From NCBI GenBank assembly GCA_039184865.1, contig JBCDAV010000008.1, positions 124,001 through 188,000 on the forward strand: DNA of 64,000 nt. Direction: 5' to 3'. Position numbers and translations under genes: made by a program. Positions 15,442-23,262 of the stretch are shown here, one piece after another. This stretch comes from Thermohalobaculum sp039184865 (GTDB lineage Bacteria; Pseudomonadota; Alphaproteobacteria; Rhodobacterales; Rhodobacteraceae). The notes under the pieces are model-generated. The model had not been told where the DNA came from, did no database searches, and worked only from the letters and a program-made list of their open reading frames with translations. Numbering within the stretch: the first letter of the stretch is position 1; each line of letters starts with the position of its first letter.

Positions 15442-17070
15442 TTGACGCTGCTGCATACCCCCGATTTTTCGGACCAGAGCAGGACGCATGCGGACCGCGT
15501 AGGCTACGCGATTTGTGTGGCGCTTCTGGTTCTGGGCGTCGTCCTGTTCTGGCCGGGGATCGTGTCTCTGGGCGATGCATGGCTTCGCCCGGAATACAGC
15601 CACGGGCCGCTGATCCCGGTGATCTCGCTCTTCCTGTTCCTGCGCCAGATGCGCGGGCTCGACCGGATCGAAGACCCCGTCTACGATCGCTGGCCGGGTT
15701 TCCTGGTCCTGCTCGGCGCTCTCGTTCCGACCGCGATCGGCGTGCTCGGGCGGGTGCCGGACCTGATCACCTACGGCCTGATCCTGTGGATATACGCAAT
15801 CGTCCTGATCAGTTTCGGCTGGCGCAAGGGCGCGCCGTTCTGGCCGCCGGTGCTGCATCTTGCGTTCATGTTGCCGCTGCCCGAGATGCTATACTGGAAG
15901 CTCTCGATCGAGTTGCAGTTGCTGTCGTCCGAACTGGGCGTCGCCCTGATCCGGTCGATGGGCGTCCCGGTTTTCCTGATGGGCAACATCATCGATCTCG
16001 GCATCTACAAACTGCAAGTGGCTGAGGCGTGCTCGGGCCTGCGCTACCTGTTCCCGATCCTCAGTTTCTCCTACATCTTCGCGGTGCTTTACGATGGGCC
16101 GCGGTGGCACAAGGCGGTCCTGCTGATCTCGGCGGTGCCGATCACCATCGTCATGAACGCGTTTCGGATCGGCGTGATCGGGCTGCTGGTCGACGCCTAC
16201 GGGATCGAGCAGGCCGAGGGGTTCATGCATCTTGCCGAGGGCTGGGCCGTTTTCCTCGCCTGCATCGCGATCCTGTTCGGGTTCGCCCGGGTGTTGCAGC
16301 GGCTCGGCGGCGACGGGCGTTCGCTGGCCGCGGCCCTCGATCTCTCATGGGATGGCCTTGGCGCGCAGGCCAGGCGCGTCCGTCGGCTGCGTCCCTCCGC
16401 GCCGATGCTGACCGGGATCACCGTGACGGCCGCGCTGGCCGGGCTGCTTCATACCGGTTCGGCGACCACCGCGCATCCCGTCGAGCGGACTTCGCTGCTG
16501 CTGTTCCCGGCGCAGATCGGATCATGGACGGCCGGGCCGCAGCAGGTTCTGGCGCCGCGGATCACGGAGGTTCTGGACGCCGACGACTATCTCGCGGCTT
16601 CCTACCGGCTGGCCGATGACCAGCCCGGCGTCGACCTCTTCATCGCGTGGTATCGCAGCCAGATCGGCGGCAGCGGCATCCATTCGCCCGAGGTTTGCCT
16701 GCCGGCTGGTGGCTGGGAGATGTTGGGCATCCGCCGCCAGACCGTTGCCCTGGACGATAGGGCGGGTGCCGCGCAGATGTCGGTGAACCGCGCGATCATT
16801 CAGCAGGGTCTGAACCGCAAGCTGGTCTGGTACTGGTTCGAGCAGCGTGGGCGGCGCATGACGTCGGACTATGCAGCGAAGGCGGTGACTGTTCTTGATT
16901 CGATCATGCTCGGCCGGAGCGATGGCGGTCTGATCCGGGTGATGACCGATCTTCGGCCGCGAGAGGACATCGCGGTCGCTGAGGCGCGATTGCGCGAATT
17001 TGTCAGCGAAACTGCGACGGTCCTGCCGCGCTTTGTCCCCGGTGCGGAGCTGCAACTGCCTGCCTTTTGA
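15442..17070 (+). CDS. xrtD: Exosortase XrtD-like with fused EpsI domain
   Basis: A 542-residue inner-membrane protein. Residues 1-290 form an exosortase with about eight helices and the catalytic set Cys197 in AEACSGLR, Arg242 in NAFRIG and His263. Residues 330-542 form an EpsI domain with WYRSQIGGSGIHSPEVCLPAGGW. This fused arrangement is typical of the VPLPA-CTERM exosortase XrtD of Rhodobacterales, which cleaves and anchors sorted extracellular proteins alongside exopolysaccharide. The TTG start is chosen because GGAGGGCGACG precedes it at good distance. No VPLPA-CTERM substrate is encoded in this window. It leads a five-gene run on the plus strand. Confidence 0.88.
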   Translation: MTLLHTPDFSDQSRTHADRVGYAICVALLVLGVVLFWPGIVSLGDAWLRPEYSHGPLIPVISLFLFLRQMRGLDRIEDPVYDRWPGFLVLLGALVPTAIGVLGRVPDLITYGLILWIYAIVLISFGWRKGAPFWPPVLHLAFMLPLPEMLYWKLSIELQLLSSELGVALIRSMGVPVFLMGNIIDLGIYKLQVAEACSGLRYLFPILSFSYIFAVLYDGPRWHKAVLLISAVPITIVMNAFRIGVIGLLVDAYGIEQAEGFMHLAEGWAVFLACIAILFGFARVLQRLGGDGRSLAAALDLSWDGLGAQARRVRRLRPSAPMLTGITVTAALAGLLHTGSATTAHPVERTSLLLFPAQIGSWTAGPQQVLAPRITEVLDADDYLAASYRLADDQPGVDLFIAWYRSQIGGSGIHSPEVCLPAGGWEMLGIRRQTVALDDRAGAAQMSVNRAIIQQGLNRKLVWYWFEQRGRRMTSDYAAKAVTVLDSIMLGRSDGGLIRVMTDLRPREDIAVAEARLREFVSETATVLPRFVPGAELQLPAF

Positions 17071-17242
17071 CCGGGGCGAGAAGAAATCGAAGTCGGCCTC
17101 CCCAGAAACTGCGATGTTTGCCGATCATTAACGAAAGCGGGCGAAGACTGCTCCCAACACTGCTTGCGAAGAGGGACCGTTTCTCTCCCGCGCCGAAGCC
17201 GCGCGGGACCCGGATTCCCTCTGCCAGAATGGGAGCGATGCC

Positions 17243-18160
17243 GTGCCGTCAAGTGACCCCGTTTCCGCCGAGCCGCGCGGCTCCCAGATCTACGAAACGT
17301 TCTTCGGTCTCGACCGCAGACCGTTCCAGACAGCACCCGATCCCGAGTTTCTCTATCTGACGTCGGCGCACGAGACCGCTCTGACGATGTTGCGGTTCGG
17401 CCTGATGGCGGACGCGCCGATCACGGTCCTGACCGGGGCGGTGGGCACCGGCAAGACGACCTTGCTGAGGCAGATCCTGCGCGAGATCCCGGGCGACCGT
17501 CGTGTCGCGATGATCGCCAATATCGGCGCCGATCAGGGGGGTGTCCTGCGCTGGGCGCTGATGGCGCTGGGCGCCGAGTGTTCGCAGGATTCCGACCCGG
17601 CGGCCCTCTATCACCAGTTCCGGGAGCTTGCGCTGGATCACGACATCAGCGGCCAGCGAACGGTCCTGATCTTCGACGAGGCGCAGAACCTTAGCGCAAG
17701 CGCGCTCGAGGAACTTCGTATGCTGTCGAACCTGAACGCCGACGGCGTCGCACTGCTCCAGATCGTGCTCGCCGGCCAGTCGCAACTGCGCGAGTTGCTC
17801 GACGATCCAAGCCTCGTCCAGTTCACCCAGCGGGTCGCGGCGGATGCCGATCTCCCGGCACTCTCGCTCGAGGAAACCGCGGCCTATGTGCATCACCGGC
17901 TTTCGGTCGCGGGGGCCTGCCGGGATATTTTCTCGTCGGGCGCCGTGAGCCTGATCCACCAGTCGACAGGCGGTGTGCCGCGACTGATCAACCTGCTCTG
18001 TGATCTGACTCTGCTGCAGGCCTTCGCGGACGGCCAGTCCGACGTGACCGAGACGGCGGTCCAGGCCGTCCTCGCCGGTGCGCGTCGCCGCGGGACGTAC
18101 CGGTTGCTGCAGCAGCCGGCGGCTTCGCCGTCCCTGGTCGCCGCACCTGTTCGCGCCTGA
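17243..18160 (+). CDS. ExeA-like AAA ATPase, exosortase/EPS-associated
   Basis: A 305-residue cytoplasmic AAA ATPase resembling the PEP-CTERM-associated ATPase and GspA/ExeA. It opens with YETFFGLDRRPFQTAPDPEF, the family hallmark. Walker A is GAVGTGKTTLLR near residue 66, Walker B VLIFDEAQNLS near 140 and sensor-like QSTGGVPRLINLLCD near 240. GTG start with GGGAG eight bases upstream. It follows xrtD by 172 bases and precedes the chain-length protein by 10 bases. Its likely job is energising assembly or secretion of the polysaccharide or sorted proteins. Confidence 0.88.
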   Translation: MPSSDPVSAEPRGSQIYETFFGLDRRPFQTAPDPEFLYLTSAHETALTMLRFGLMADAPITVLTGAVGTGKTTLLRQILREIPGDRRVAMIANIGADQGGVLRWALMALGAECSQDSDPAALYHQFRELALDHDISGQRTVLIFDEAQNLSASALEELRMLSNLNADGVALLQIVLAGQSQLRELLDDPSLVQFTQRVAADADLPALSLEETAAYVHHRLSVAGACRDIFSSGAVSLIHQSTGGVPRLINLLCDLTLLQAFADGQSDVTETAVQAVLAGARRRGTYRLLQQPAASPSLVAAPVRA

Positions 18161-18170
18161 GGAGGCGATG

Positions 18171-19628
18171 ATGATCGAAGACGATCCGATACGAACCATC
18201 GAGACGGATCTGCCGCTCAGGATCTTGCCGGGCCTGCGCCAACGGATCTGGCTGATCGCCGCGATCACGCTGGTTGGCGCGCTGATAAGCCTGAGCGTCG
18301 CCCGGCTGTTGCCTCCGGTGTATGAATCGAGCGCCAGAATTCTTGTCGAGAGCCAGCAGATCCCCGACGCGCTTGCGCGGTCCACTATCACGGCGAGTGC
18401 TGCCGAACGGCTGACGGTGATCGAACAGCGCCTGATGACGCGTGAGAACCTGCTCGACATCGCGCGCCGGCTCGACCTGTTCTCCGGCCAACCGGATCTG
18501 ACCCCCACCGAAAAGGTCGAACACCTGCGGGATATGACCGAGATCGAGAGCATCTCGTTCAACGCCAATCCGCGGTATCGCGGGCCGTCGCATGTCTCGG
18601 CTTTCACGATTTCCCATCTGGCTGATGACCCGCGCGCGGCAGCACGGGTGGCGAACGAATTCGTGACGATGGTCATTGCCCAGAACATCACGGCGCGCTC
18701 CGAGCGTGCAAGCGAGACGCACGAGTTCTTCCGGGCCGAGGTGGCGCGGATCGCCGCCGATCTGCGCTCGGCGGAAGCGGATATTGCTGCCTTCAAATCG
18801 CAAAATCGTGGATTTCTTCCGGGCACGATGAGATTGCGGCTCGCGGAGCTCTCCGGGCTGCGGCGGCGGCTCGACCGGCGTGCGCGGCTGATTGAACGGC
18901 TCGAGGGCAACGTCTCGGCCCAGTCGGACGTGCAGGCGGAGCTGAGTGTGCATGACGTGGCCTTGCAGCCCTCGGGTGCACAGGACAAGGCGGCTCAGCT
19001 TCCGGCGCTCCGATCTCAGCAAGAGGTCTTGCGCAAGAAGATACGGGCTGTTCAGGTCGCGATAGATCAGACGACCGCCGTCGAGATGGATCTCGGTGCT
19101 CTGCAACGGCGGCTGGACCATTTGCAGGACGAGCATCGCGCCGCCGTCCGCAAGCAGGCGGAAGCGGCAACAGGCGAGAAACTCGAGCTCAGCCGCAGGG
19201 CCGAGCGGTTTGAAGTCATCGAGCAGGCTTCCGTTCCGGAGCAGTCGGTCGAACCGCGCCGCACGGTGATCGCTGCGGCGGGCGTTGCCGGCAGCCTGGG
19301 GCTCGGGATCTTTCTGGCAATCCTGCTTGAGCTGACGTCGCGCACGGTGCGCACCGCGCGCGACATGGAGCGGCTTCTGGCGGCGCGCCCGATCGCAATG
19401 ATCCCTCACATCCCAGCGCGTGGTGACGGTGGCCGCCGAGATCGCTGGATCGGCGCCTTGCTCGTGCTGCTTGGCGCCGGGATCATTTCGATGCTGGCAT
19501 TCATGCCGCTCGACCGCCTTGGGTTGCCGGAGAGTGATCTTTTCTCCGATCGGGTATCGCAGCTTGAAGCGCTTCTTCGAGGCCTTGGCGAGACCGATCG
19601 GCAACTTGGCAGGGTTCCTTATGAGTGA
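18171..19628 (+). CDS. Wzz/GNVR-type polysaccharide chain-length determinant
   Basis: A 485-residue polysaccharide co-polymerase. Cytoplasmic tail, first transmembrane helix (about residues 28-50), Wzz domain beginning LPPVYESSARILVESQQIPD, a long periplasmic coiled coil (about 170-340) and a second helix near 365-385. A third hydrophobic stretch near 425-445 precedes the C-terminal tail. It controls length and export of exopolysaccharide. AGGAGG lies five bases before ATG 18171; ATG 18168 is in frame but too close to it. The stop overlaps the next gene by eight bases, joining it to the kinase-like partner as in split Wzc-type systems. Confidence 0.88.
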   Translation: MIEDDPIRTIETDLPLRILPGLRQRIWLIAAITLVGALISLSVARLLPPVYESSARILVESQQIPDALARSTITASAAERLTVIEQRLMTRENLLDIARRLDLFSGQPDLTPTEKVEHLRDMTEIESISFNANPRYRGPSHVSAFTISHLADDPRAAARVANEFVTMVIAQNITARSERASETHEFFRAEVARIAADLRSAEADIAAFKSQNRGFLPGTMRLRLAELSGLRRRLDRRARLIERLEGNVSAQSDVQAELSVHDVALQPSGAQDKAAQLPALRSQQEVLRKKIRAVQVAIDQTTAVEMDLGALQRRLDHLQDEHRAAVRKQAEAATGEKLELSRRAERFEVIEQASVPEQSVEPRRTVIAAAGVAGSLGLGIFLAILLELTSRTVRTARDMERLLAARPIAMIPHIPARGDGGRRDRWIGALLVLLGAGIISMLAFMPLDRLGLPESDLFSDRVSQLEALLRGLGETDRQLGRVPYE

Positions 19629-20433
19629 TCGCCTGAATACCGCCGTGGCCGAGGCATGGTCGAACAGTTCCGCTGCGAGCGGAGCGGCGCCCGGAGCCTC
19701 CGAGCAGACGAAAACGGCAGAGGGCGTTCTGCTGCCCGTCGTCCGGCCAGTCGATTGGTCGGATGTCGCCGAGGCTCAGGTTCGCTCCGAGACGTTCGAG
19801 CAGGCTCGTGTGATCGCCGGCCGTCGGCGAACCGATCACTCAGGAGCATTCGATCTGCTCGCACTCCGGCTGGAACGGATCTGCCGGGAGAACGGCTGGA
19901 CGCGAATCGCGGTGACAACGCCGCGCGCAGGATGCGGGGGGACCACGGTTGCCCTCAACCTTGCGCTGGCTCTCGGTCAGCGAGGCGCGCGTGTTCTGGG
20001 GTTTGATGCTGCTGGGGACGGCAAGGGTGCTCTCGATCTTCTCGGTCTCAGGAAACCTCGATCCGTTGCGATAACAGATGTCGAAGATGCCGAACCACCG
20101 GTTCACCGGCTTGGCACCTCGTTGCTCCTCGCCGAGGCTCGTAGCCCGTCGGACCGTGCTTTCATGCGCGACGGGGGTGGAGATCCGACAGGCGGGTTGA
20201 ATGCGCTCGTGGATCGATACAGCCCCGACTTAACGTTGGTTGATCTGCCATCCGTGTTGCGCGGCTCAGATACCCCGTTGGTCCTCGGGACGGTCGATGC
20301 GGCGTTGTTGGTTGCTGGCGCGGCGCGCTCCACTGCCGACGATATCGCGCAGAGCGCTCAACTGATCTCCGAAATGACGACATTTCTGGGGACGGTTTTG
20401 AATGACGCCTCGACCGATGGAGCGGCGTACTGA
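19621..20433 (+). CDS. BY-kinase-like P-loop protein lacking the Walker A lysine
   Basis: A 270-residue MinD/CpsD-like protein in the position of the tyrosine autokinase partner of the chain-length protein. The fold follows CpsD: a segment resembling the usual pre-Walker helix (FDLLALRLERICRENGW), a P-loop PRAGCGGTT at 101-109, an A'-like strand VLGFDAAG and a B-like strand LTLVDLPSVL. Where GK[ST] is expected the sequence has G-G107-T, so the phosphate-binding lysine is absent. The C-terminal Tyr cluster is reduced to one terminal Tyr. It may be a pseudokinase that only scaffolds the co-polymerase. Start overlaps the upstream stop by eight bases. Confidence 0.8.
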   Translation: MSDRLNTAVAEAWSNSSAASGAAPGASEQTKTAEGVLLPVVRPVDWSDVAEAQVRSETFEQARVIAGRRRTDHSGAFDLLALRLERICRENGWTRIAVTTPRAGCGGTTVALNLALALGQRGARVLGFDAAGDGKGALDLLGLRKPRSVAITDVEDAEPPVHRLGTSLLLAEARSPSDRAFMRDGGGDPTGGLNALVDRYSPDLTLVDLPSVLRGSDTPLVLGTVDAALLVAGAARSTADDIAQSAQLISEMTTFLGTVLNDASTDGAAY

Positions 20434-20435
20434 TC

Positions 20436-20498
20436 ATGTTTGGCTTGGTTGGACTGCTGTCTGCGTTTCGGCTCAGCGCCGGGGAGGCGCTTGCATGA
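20436..20498 (+). CDS. Possible 20-residue leader peptide
   Basis: An ATG-initiated 20-codon frame, MFGLVGLLSAFRLSAGEALA, ends in a TGA that overlaps the ATG of the sugar transferase gene (ATGA). No clear ribosome-binding site precedes it. It could couple translation across the gap or be chance. Confidence 0.2.
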   Translation: MFGLVGLLSAFRLSAGEALA

Positions 20499-21952
20499 AC
20501 GTTCAGGTCCGGATCGATCCGGCCGAATTGGCGCCGCAGTCCCGGCTTCGTTCGGCGAGGCTCCGACCGGAGCTGATCCCGGGACTGGTCATGTTGATCG
20601 ACACATTCGGATTGATTGCGGCTGCGGCCATCGCGTTCTCGGTTTCGGACGTGCCGATGAGCGCGCTCGCCCAGACGGACGTCTTTGCGACGGGTTTGCT
20701 GTCGGTTCTTGCACTGATTTTCGTTCGCTGTTCCGGGTCGTATCGCCTCGAGGTGATCCGAGATCCGATCTCCGCGCTCGACCTTCCCGTGTTTTCCGTC
20801 GTCGCCGCGACGCTCTTGGTTCTTGCCGCCGCGCACGGGCTCGGCGCTCGCGCGGTGATCGACGCTGGATTTCTGGTTCTGACCGCCGTGACGGCGTCTC
20901 TGCTTCTCACTGGCTTGCGCCTGCTCCTCAGCGGTTGTCTGCGCCGTCTCGAGGCTGCCGACATGGTATGCCGCCGCGCAGTCATCCTATGCGCAAACCC
21001 TACGCCGCGCGGCACCGTTTTCGAGTTCGCCAACCGGTCGGACGGGCTGACAAGAATCGATGGCGCCTACTGCGTCGACGATTTCCTGAGAACGAACGCC
21101 GTTCTGGGGCTGCCGGTTCTTGGAGATTTGGACGATCTCGTCGCTTCCGGACGTCGCGGAGAAATTGACACGGTGATTCTGACCATACCGCTGCACCGTT
21201 TGCCCGAGCTAGCTGGAACTCTCGATCGCCTCCGCGAACTCCCGATCGAGATCGAACTTCTCCCCGGTACCTTGCAAGGGCTGCCCGAAATGCGTGAGAT
21301 CGGGACAATTCCGACGGGCCATCACGTCTTCAAGATCTGGCGCCGTCCGCTCTCGGACTGGGGGCGTACCGGGAAGATGGCTCTCGATTACGTGCTAGCA
21401 GCGACGGCTCTGATCTGCCTTTTGCCTGCCCTGCTGGCAATTGCGGTCGCAATACGACTGGAAAGCCCCGGCCCGGTTCTGTTTCGACAACGGCGTCTCG
21501 GTTACAACAATCAGCCGTTCGAGATTTTCAAGTTCCGCACGATGCGGCACCTGTCCGATCGCGACGGCGCAACGCCGCAGGCCCGGCGCTCCGATGCGCG
21601 CGTGACGCGGGTCGGTCGGGTCCTCAGGCGCATTTCGCTGGACGAACTCCCGCAATTGCTGAACGTGCTGAACGGCACGATGTCGCTGGTTGGGCCTCGG
21701 CCCCATGCGCTCGACCACAACGAAGAGTTCGGCCAACTCGTGCGCGGTTACTACGGACGCCACAAAGTGCTCCCGGGAATTACCGGCTGGGCTCAGGTCA
21801 AAGGTCTGCGCGGTGGCATCGGCTCGCGCGAGGAACTGGAAGCTCGCGTTGCGCACGATGTTTTCTACGCCGAGCACTGGAGCCTCGCGTTCGATCTGCG
21901 CATTCTGATCTCGACGGTGGCTGTCGTGCTGTTTCAGAGAAACGCCTACTGA
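20495..21952 (+). CDS. Polyprenyl-phosphate sugar-1-phosphate transferase (EPS priming)
   Basis: A 485-residue membrane enzyme of the WcaJ/ExoY family that loads the first sugar phosphate onto undecaprenyl phosphate. Four N-terminal helices (about 30-145), a CoA-binding-like domain (about 165-275) and a C-terminal catalytic domain starting at a fifth helix (about 300-325). Catalytic blocks FKFRTMRHLSDRDG, RVLRRISLDELPQLLNVLNG and MSLVGPRPHALDHN are intact. GGGGAGGCGC precedes the ATG. Last gene of the exosortase/EPS run. No glycosyltransferases, flippase or polymerase lie adjacent, so the rest of the pathway must be elsewhere. Confidence 0.93.
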   Translation: MNVQVRIDPAELAPQSRLRSARLRPELIPGLVMLIDTFGLIAAAAIAFSVSDVPMSALAQTDVFATGLLSVLALIFVRCSGSYRLEVIRDPISALDLPVFSVVAATLLVLAAAHGLGARAVIDAGFLVLTAVTASLLLTGLRLLLSGCLRRLEAADMVCRRAVILCANPTPRGTVFEFANRSDGLTRIDGAYCVDDFLRTNAVLGLPVLGDLDDLVASGRRGEIDTVILTIPLHRLPELAGTLDRLRELPIEIELLPGTLQGLPEMREIGTIPTGHHVFKIWRRPLSDWGRTGKMALDYVLAATALICLLPALLAIAVAIRLESPGPVLFRQRRLGYNNQPFEIFKFRTMRHLSDRDGATPQARRSDARVTRVGRVLRRISLDELPQLLNVLNGTMSLVGPRPHALDHNEEFGQLVRGYYGRHKVLPGITGWAQVKGLRGGIGSREELEARVAHDVFYAEHWSLAFDLRILISTVAVVLFQRNAY

Positions 21953-21979
21953 CGTTGCGATTGCGGGTGGAGCCGCGCC

Positions 21980-22783
21980 TCAGATCCGGCGGAAGCGACC
22001 GATTGCCTCGACCAGGGTTTCCGGCAACCCAGCGCGCGTTTCCTCGGGTACCGCATCGAGACAACTCTCGACGTCCTTCTTGAGAATGCCGATCGTGTTG
22101 TCCGGATCGTAGCCGTCGCGTGAGAATTCGATGTCGGCGAAATTCGACACGAACCAGTTCTGACCGGAACTGTCGTTCATCAGCGCAAAGAGCTTTTCTC
22201 GATCCACGTCCAGCGCCTCGGCCCAGTCGATTGCCTGTCGCGCGCCTGCAACTCCGCAGGCTGCAACGAAATTGTTCAGCACCTTCGCTGTCATGCCGGC
22301 ACCGAAACCACCCATCCGATGGAGCTTCGGGCCCATCGCGAGGAACATCGGTTCAAGTGCGTCGAGGTCGGCGTCATCGCCGCCCAGCATGAAGGACAAT
22401 CGCGCCTCATCGGCTGCGATCTGGGCACCTGACATCGGCGCATCGATAACGCTCAGGTCGACCGGCAAACGAGAACGGAGATCGGCGAGATAGCGCGGCG
22501 ACAGCGTCGAACAGATCACGAGATACCGCAGATCCGGTGCCGCTTTCAGGATTGCCTGCTTTCGGAACAGAAGATCCTCGGTCTGGTCGATATCCCTGAC
22601 CACGCTGAGCACCACCTCGCGATCCACCGCGAACGTCGTCGCATCCGGCTGCATTCGATCTACGAAGGTTCCGAACTCCGAGACCGGTCGGACGTCAAAG
22701 CCCGTGACGTCGAATCCGGCGCCGTCCAGTGCCCGCGCCATGCCGAGGCCCATCCGACCCGTTCCTGCGACACCGATTTTCAT
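21980..22783 (-). CDS. NAD(P)-dependent beta-hydroxyacid dehydrogenase-like protein
   Basis: A 267-residue member of the 3-hydroxyisobutyrate/6-phosphogluconate dehydrogenase superfamily. Rossmann motif GVAGTGRMGLGMA at the N-terminus, substrate block DAPMSGAQIAADEARLSFML and the catalytic-lysine region GAGMTAKVLNNFVAACGVAG with Lys at about 172. Length is slightly below the family's 290. The ATG at 22783 has GGGAG upstream. It is convergent with the EPS run. The natural substrate is not predictable; a short beta-hydroxyacid is likely. Confidence 0.85.
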   Translation of the reverse strand: MKIGVAGTGRMGLGMARALDGAGFDVTGFDVRPVSEFGTFVDRMQPDATTFAVDREVVLSVVRDIDQTEDLLFRKQAILKAAPDLRYLVICSTLSPRYLADLRSRLPVDLSVIDAPMSGAQIAADEARLSFMLGGDDADLDALEPMFLAMGPKLHRMGGFGAGMTAKVLNNFVAACGVAGARQAIDWAEALDVDREKLFALMNDSSGQNWFVSNFADIEFSRDGYDPDNTIGILKKDVESCLDAVPEETRAGLPETLVEAIGRFRRI

Positions 22784-22828
22784 GGAGATGTCTCCCGCCG
22801 TCCCGGCCCGGGGCGCTCGATTCAATCC

Positions 22829-23236
22829 TCAGGTGCTCTTGCCCGGTTCTCCGCAGAGTAGGGGGCGCCTGTCGCGGCCGGTCACCCGAAGTTCGAGCCC
22901 CTTGTTTTCTCCATTCAGGAGGCGCGCAAGCAGGCCGTTCTTGTCGCGCACCATGCGCCAGCACAGGACCTCGTCGCCTTCACCCTGGTCGTAGAGGAAG
23001 CAGAGTTGTGCGCCATGCGGACGCCAGGCGCCGGTCACGCAACTGCCGTCGCGGTATCGCCAGAGCGTGCGCCCGTCCATCGAGAACTGCTCGGATCCGA
23101 ACGGTTCTCCCTCGCGTTCGAAGTAGAGCGTCCAGCCTTCCGCGTAGGTTTTGAACTCGCTCGGGCCGACGACGCGTTCTTCGGCGACGGCGAGCGGCGC
23201 CATCAGGGCAAAGAGCAGGATCAGGACGCGTTTCAT
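22829..23236 (-). CDS. Secreted protein of unknown function
   Basis: A 135-residue protein with a clear signal peptide (MKRVLILLFALMAPLAVA). The mature part has EFKTYAEGWTLYFEREGEPF, LWRYRDGSCVTGAWRP and LCFLYDQG, a pattern common in short periplasmic proteins of this order. Four cysteines in the mature part (SCVTG, QLCFLY, VLCWRM, LLCGEP) suggest disulphides. It lies 45 bases upstream of the oxidoreductase and 26 bases after the DUF255 gene on the same strand. No function known to me. Confidence 0.72.
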   Translation of the reverse strand: MKRVLILLFALMAPLAVAEERVVGPSEFKTYAEGWTLYFEREGEPFGSEQFSMDGRTLWRYRDGSCVTGAWRPHGAQLCFLYDQGEGDEVLCWRMVRDKNGLLARLLNGENKGLELRVTGRDRRPLLCGEPGKST

Positions 23237-23262
23237 GCGTGCACTCTGCCGCTGACGCGGGA

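Noticed and set aside
15442..17070. A PLPE segment in the exosortase read as a sorting signal
   Set aside because: It lies within a membrane loop of the enzyme, not at a C-terminus followed by a helix and basic tail, so it is not a VPLPA-CTERM substrate.
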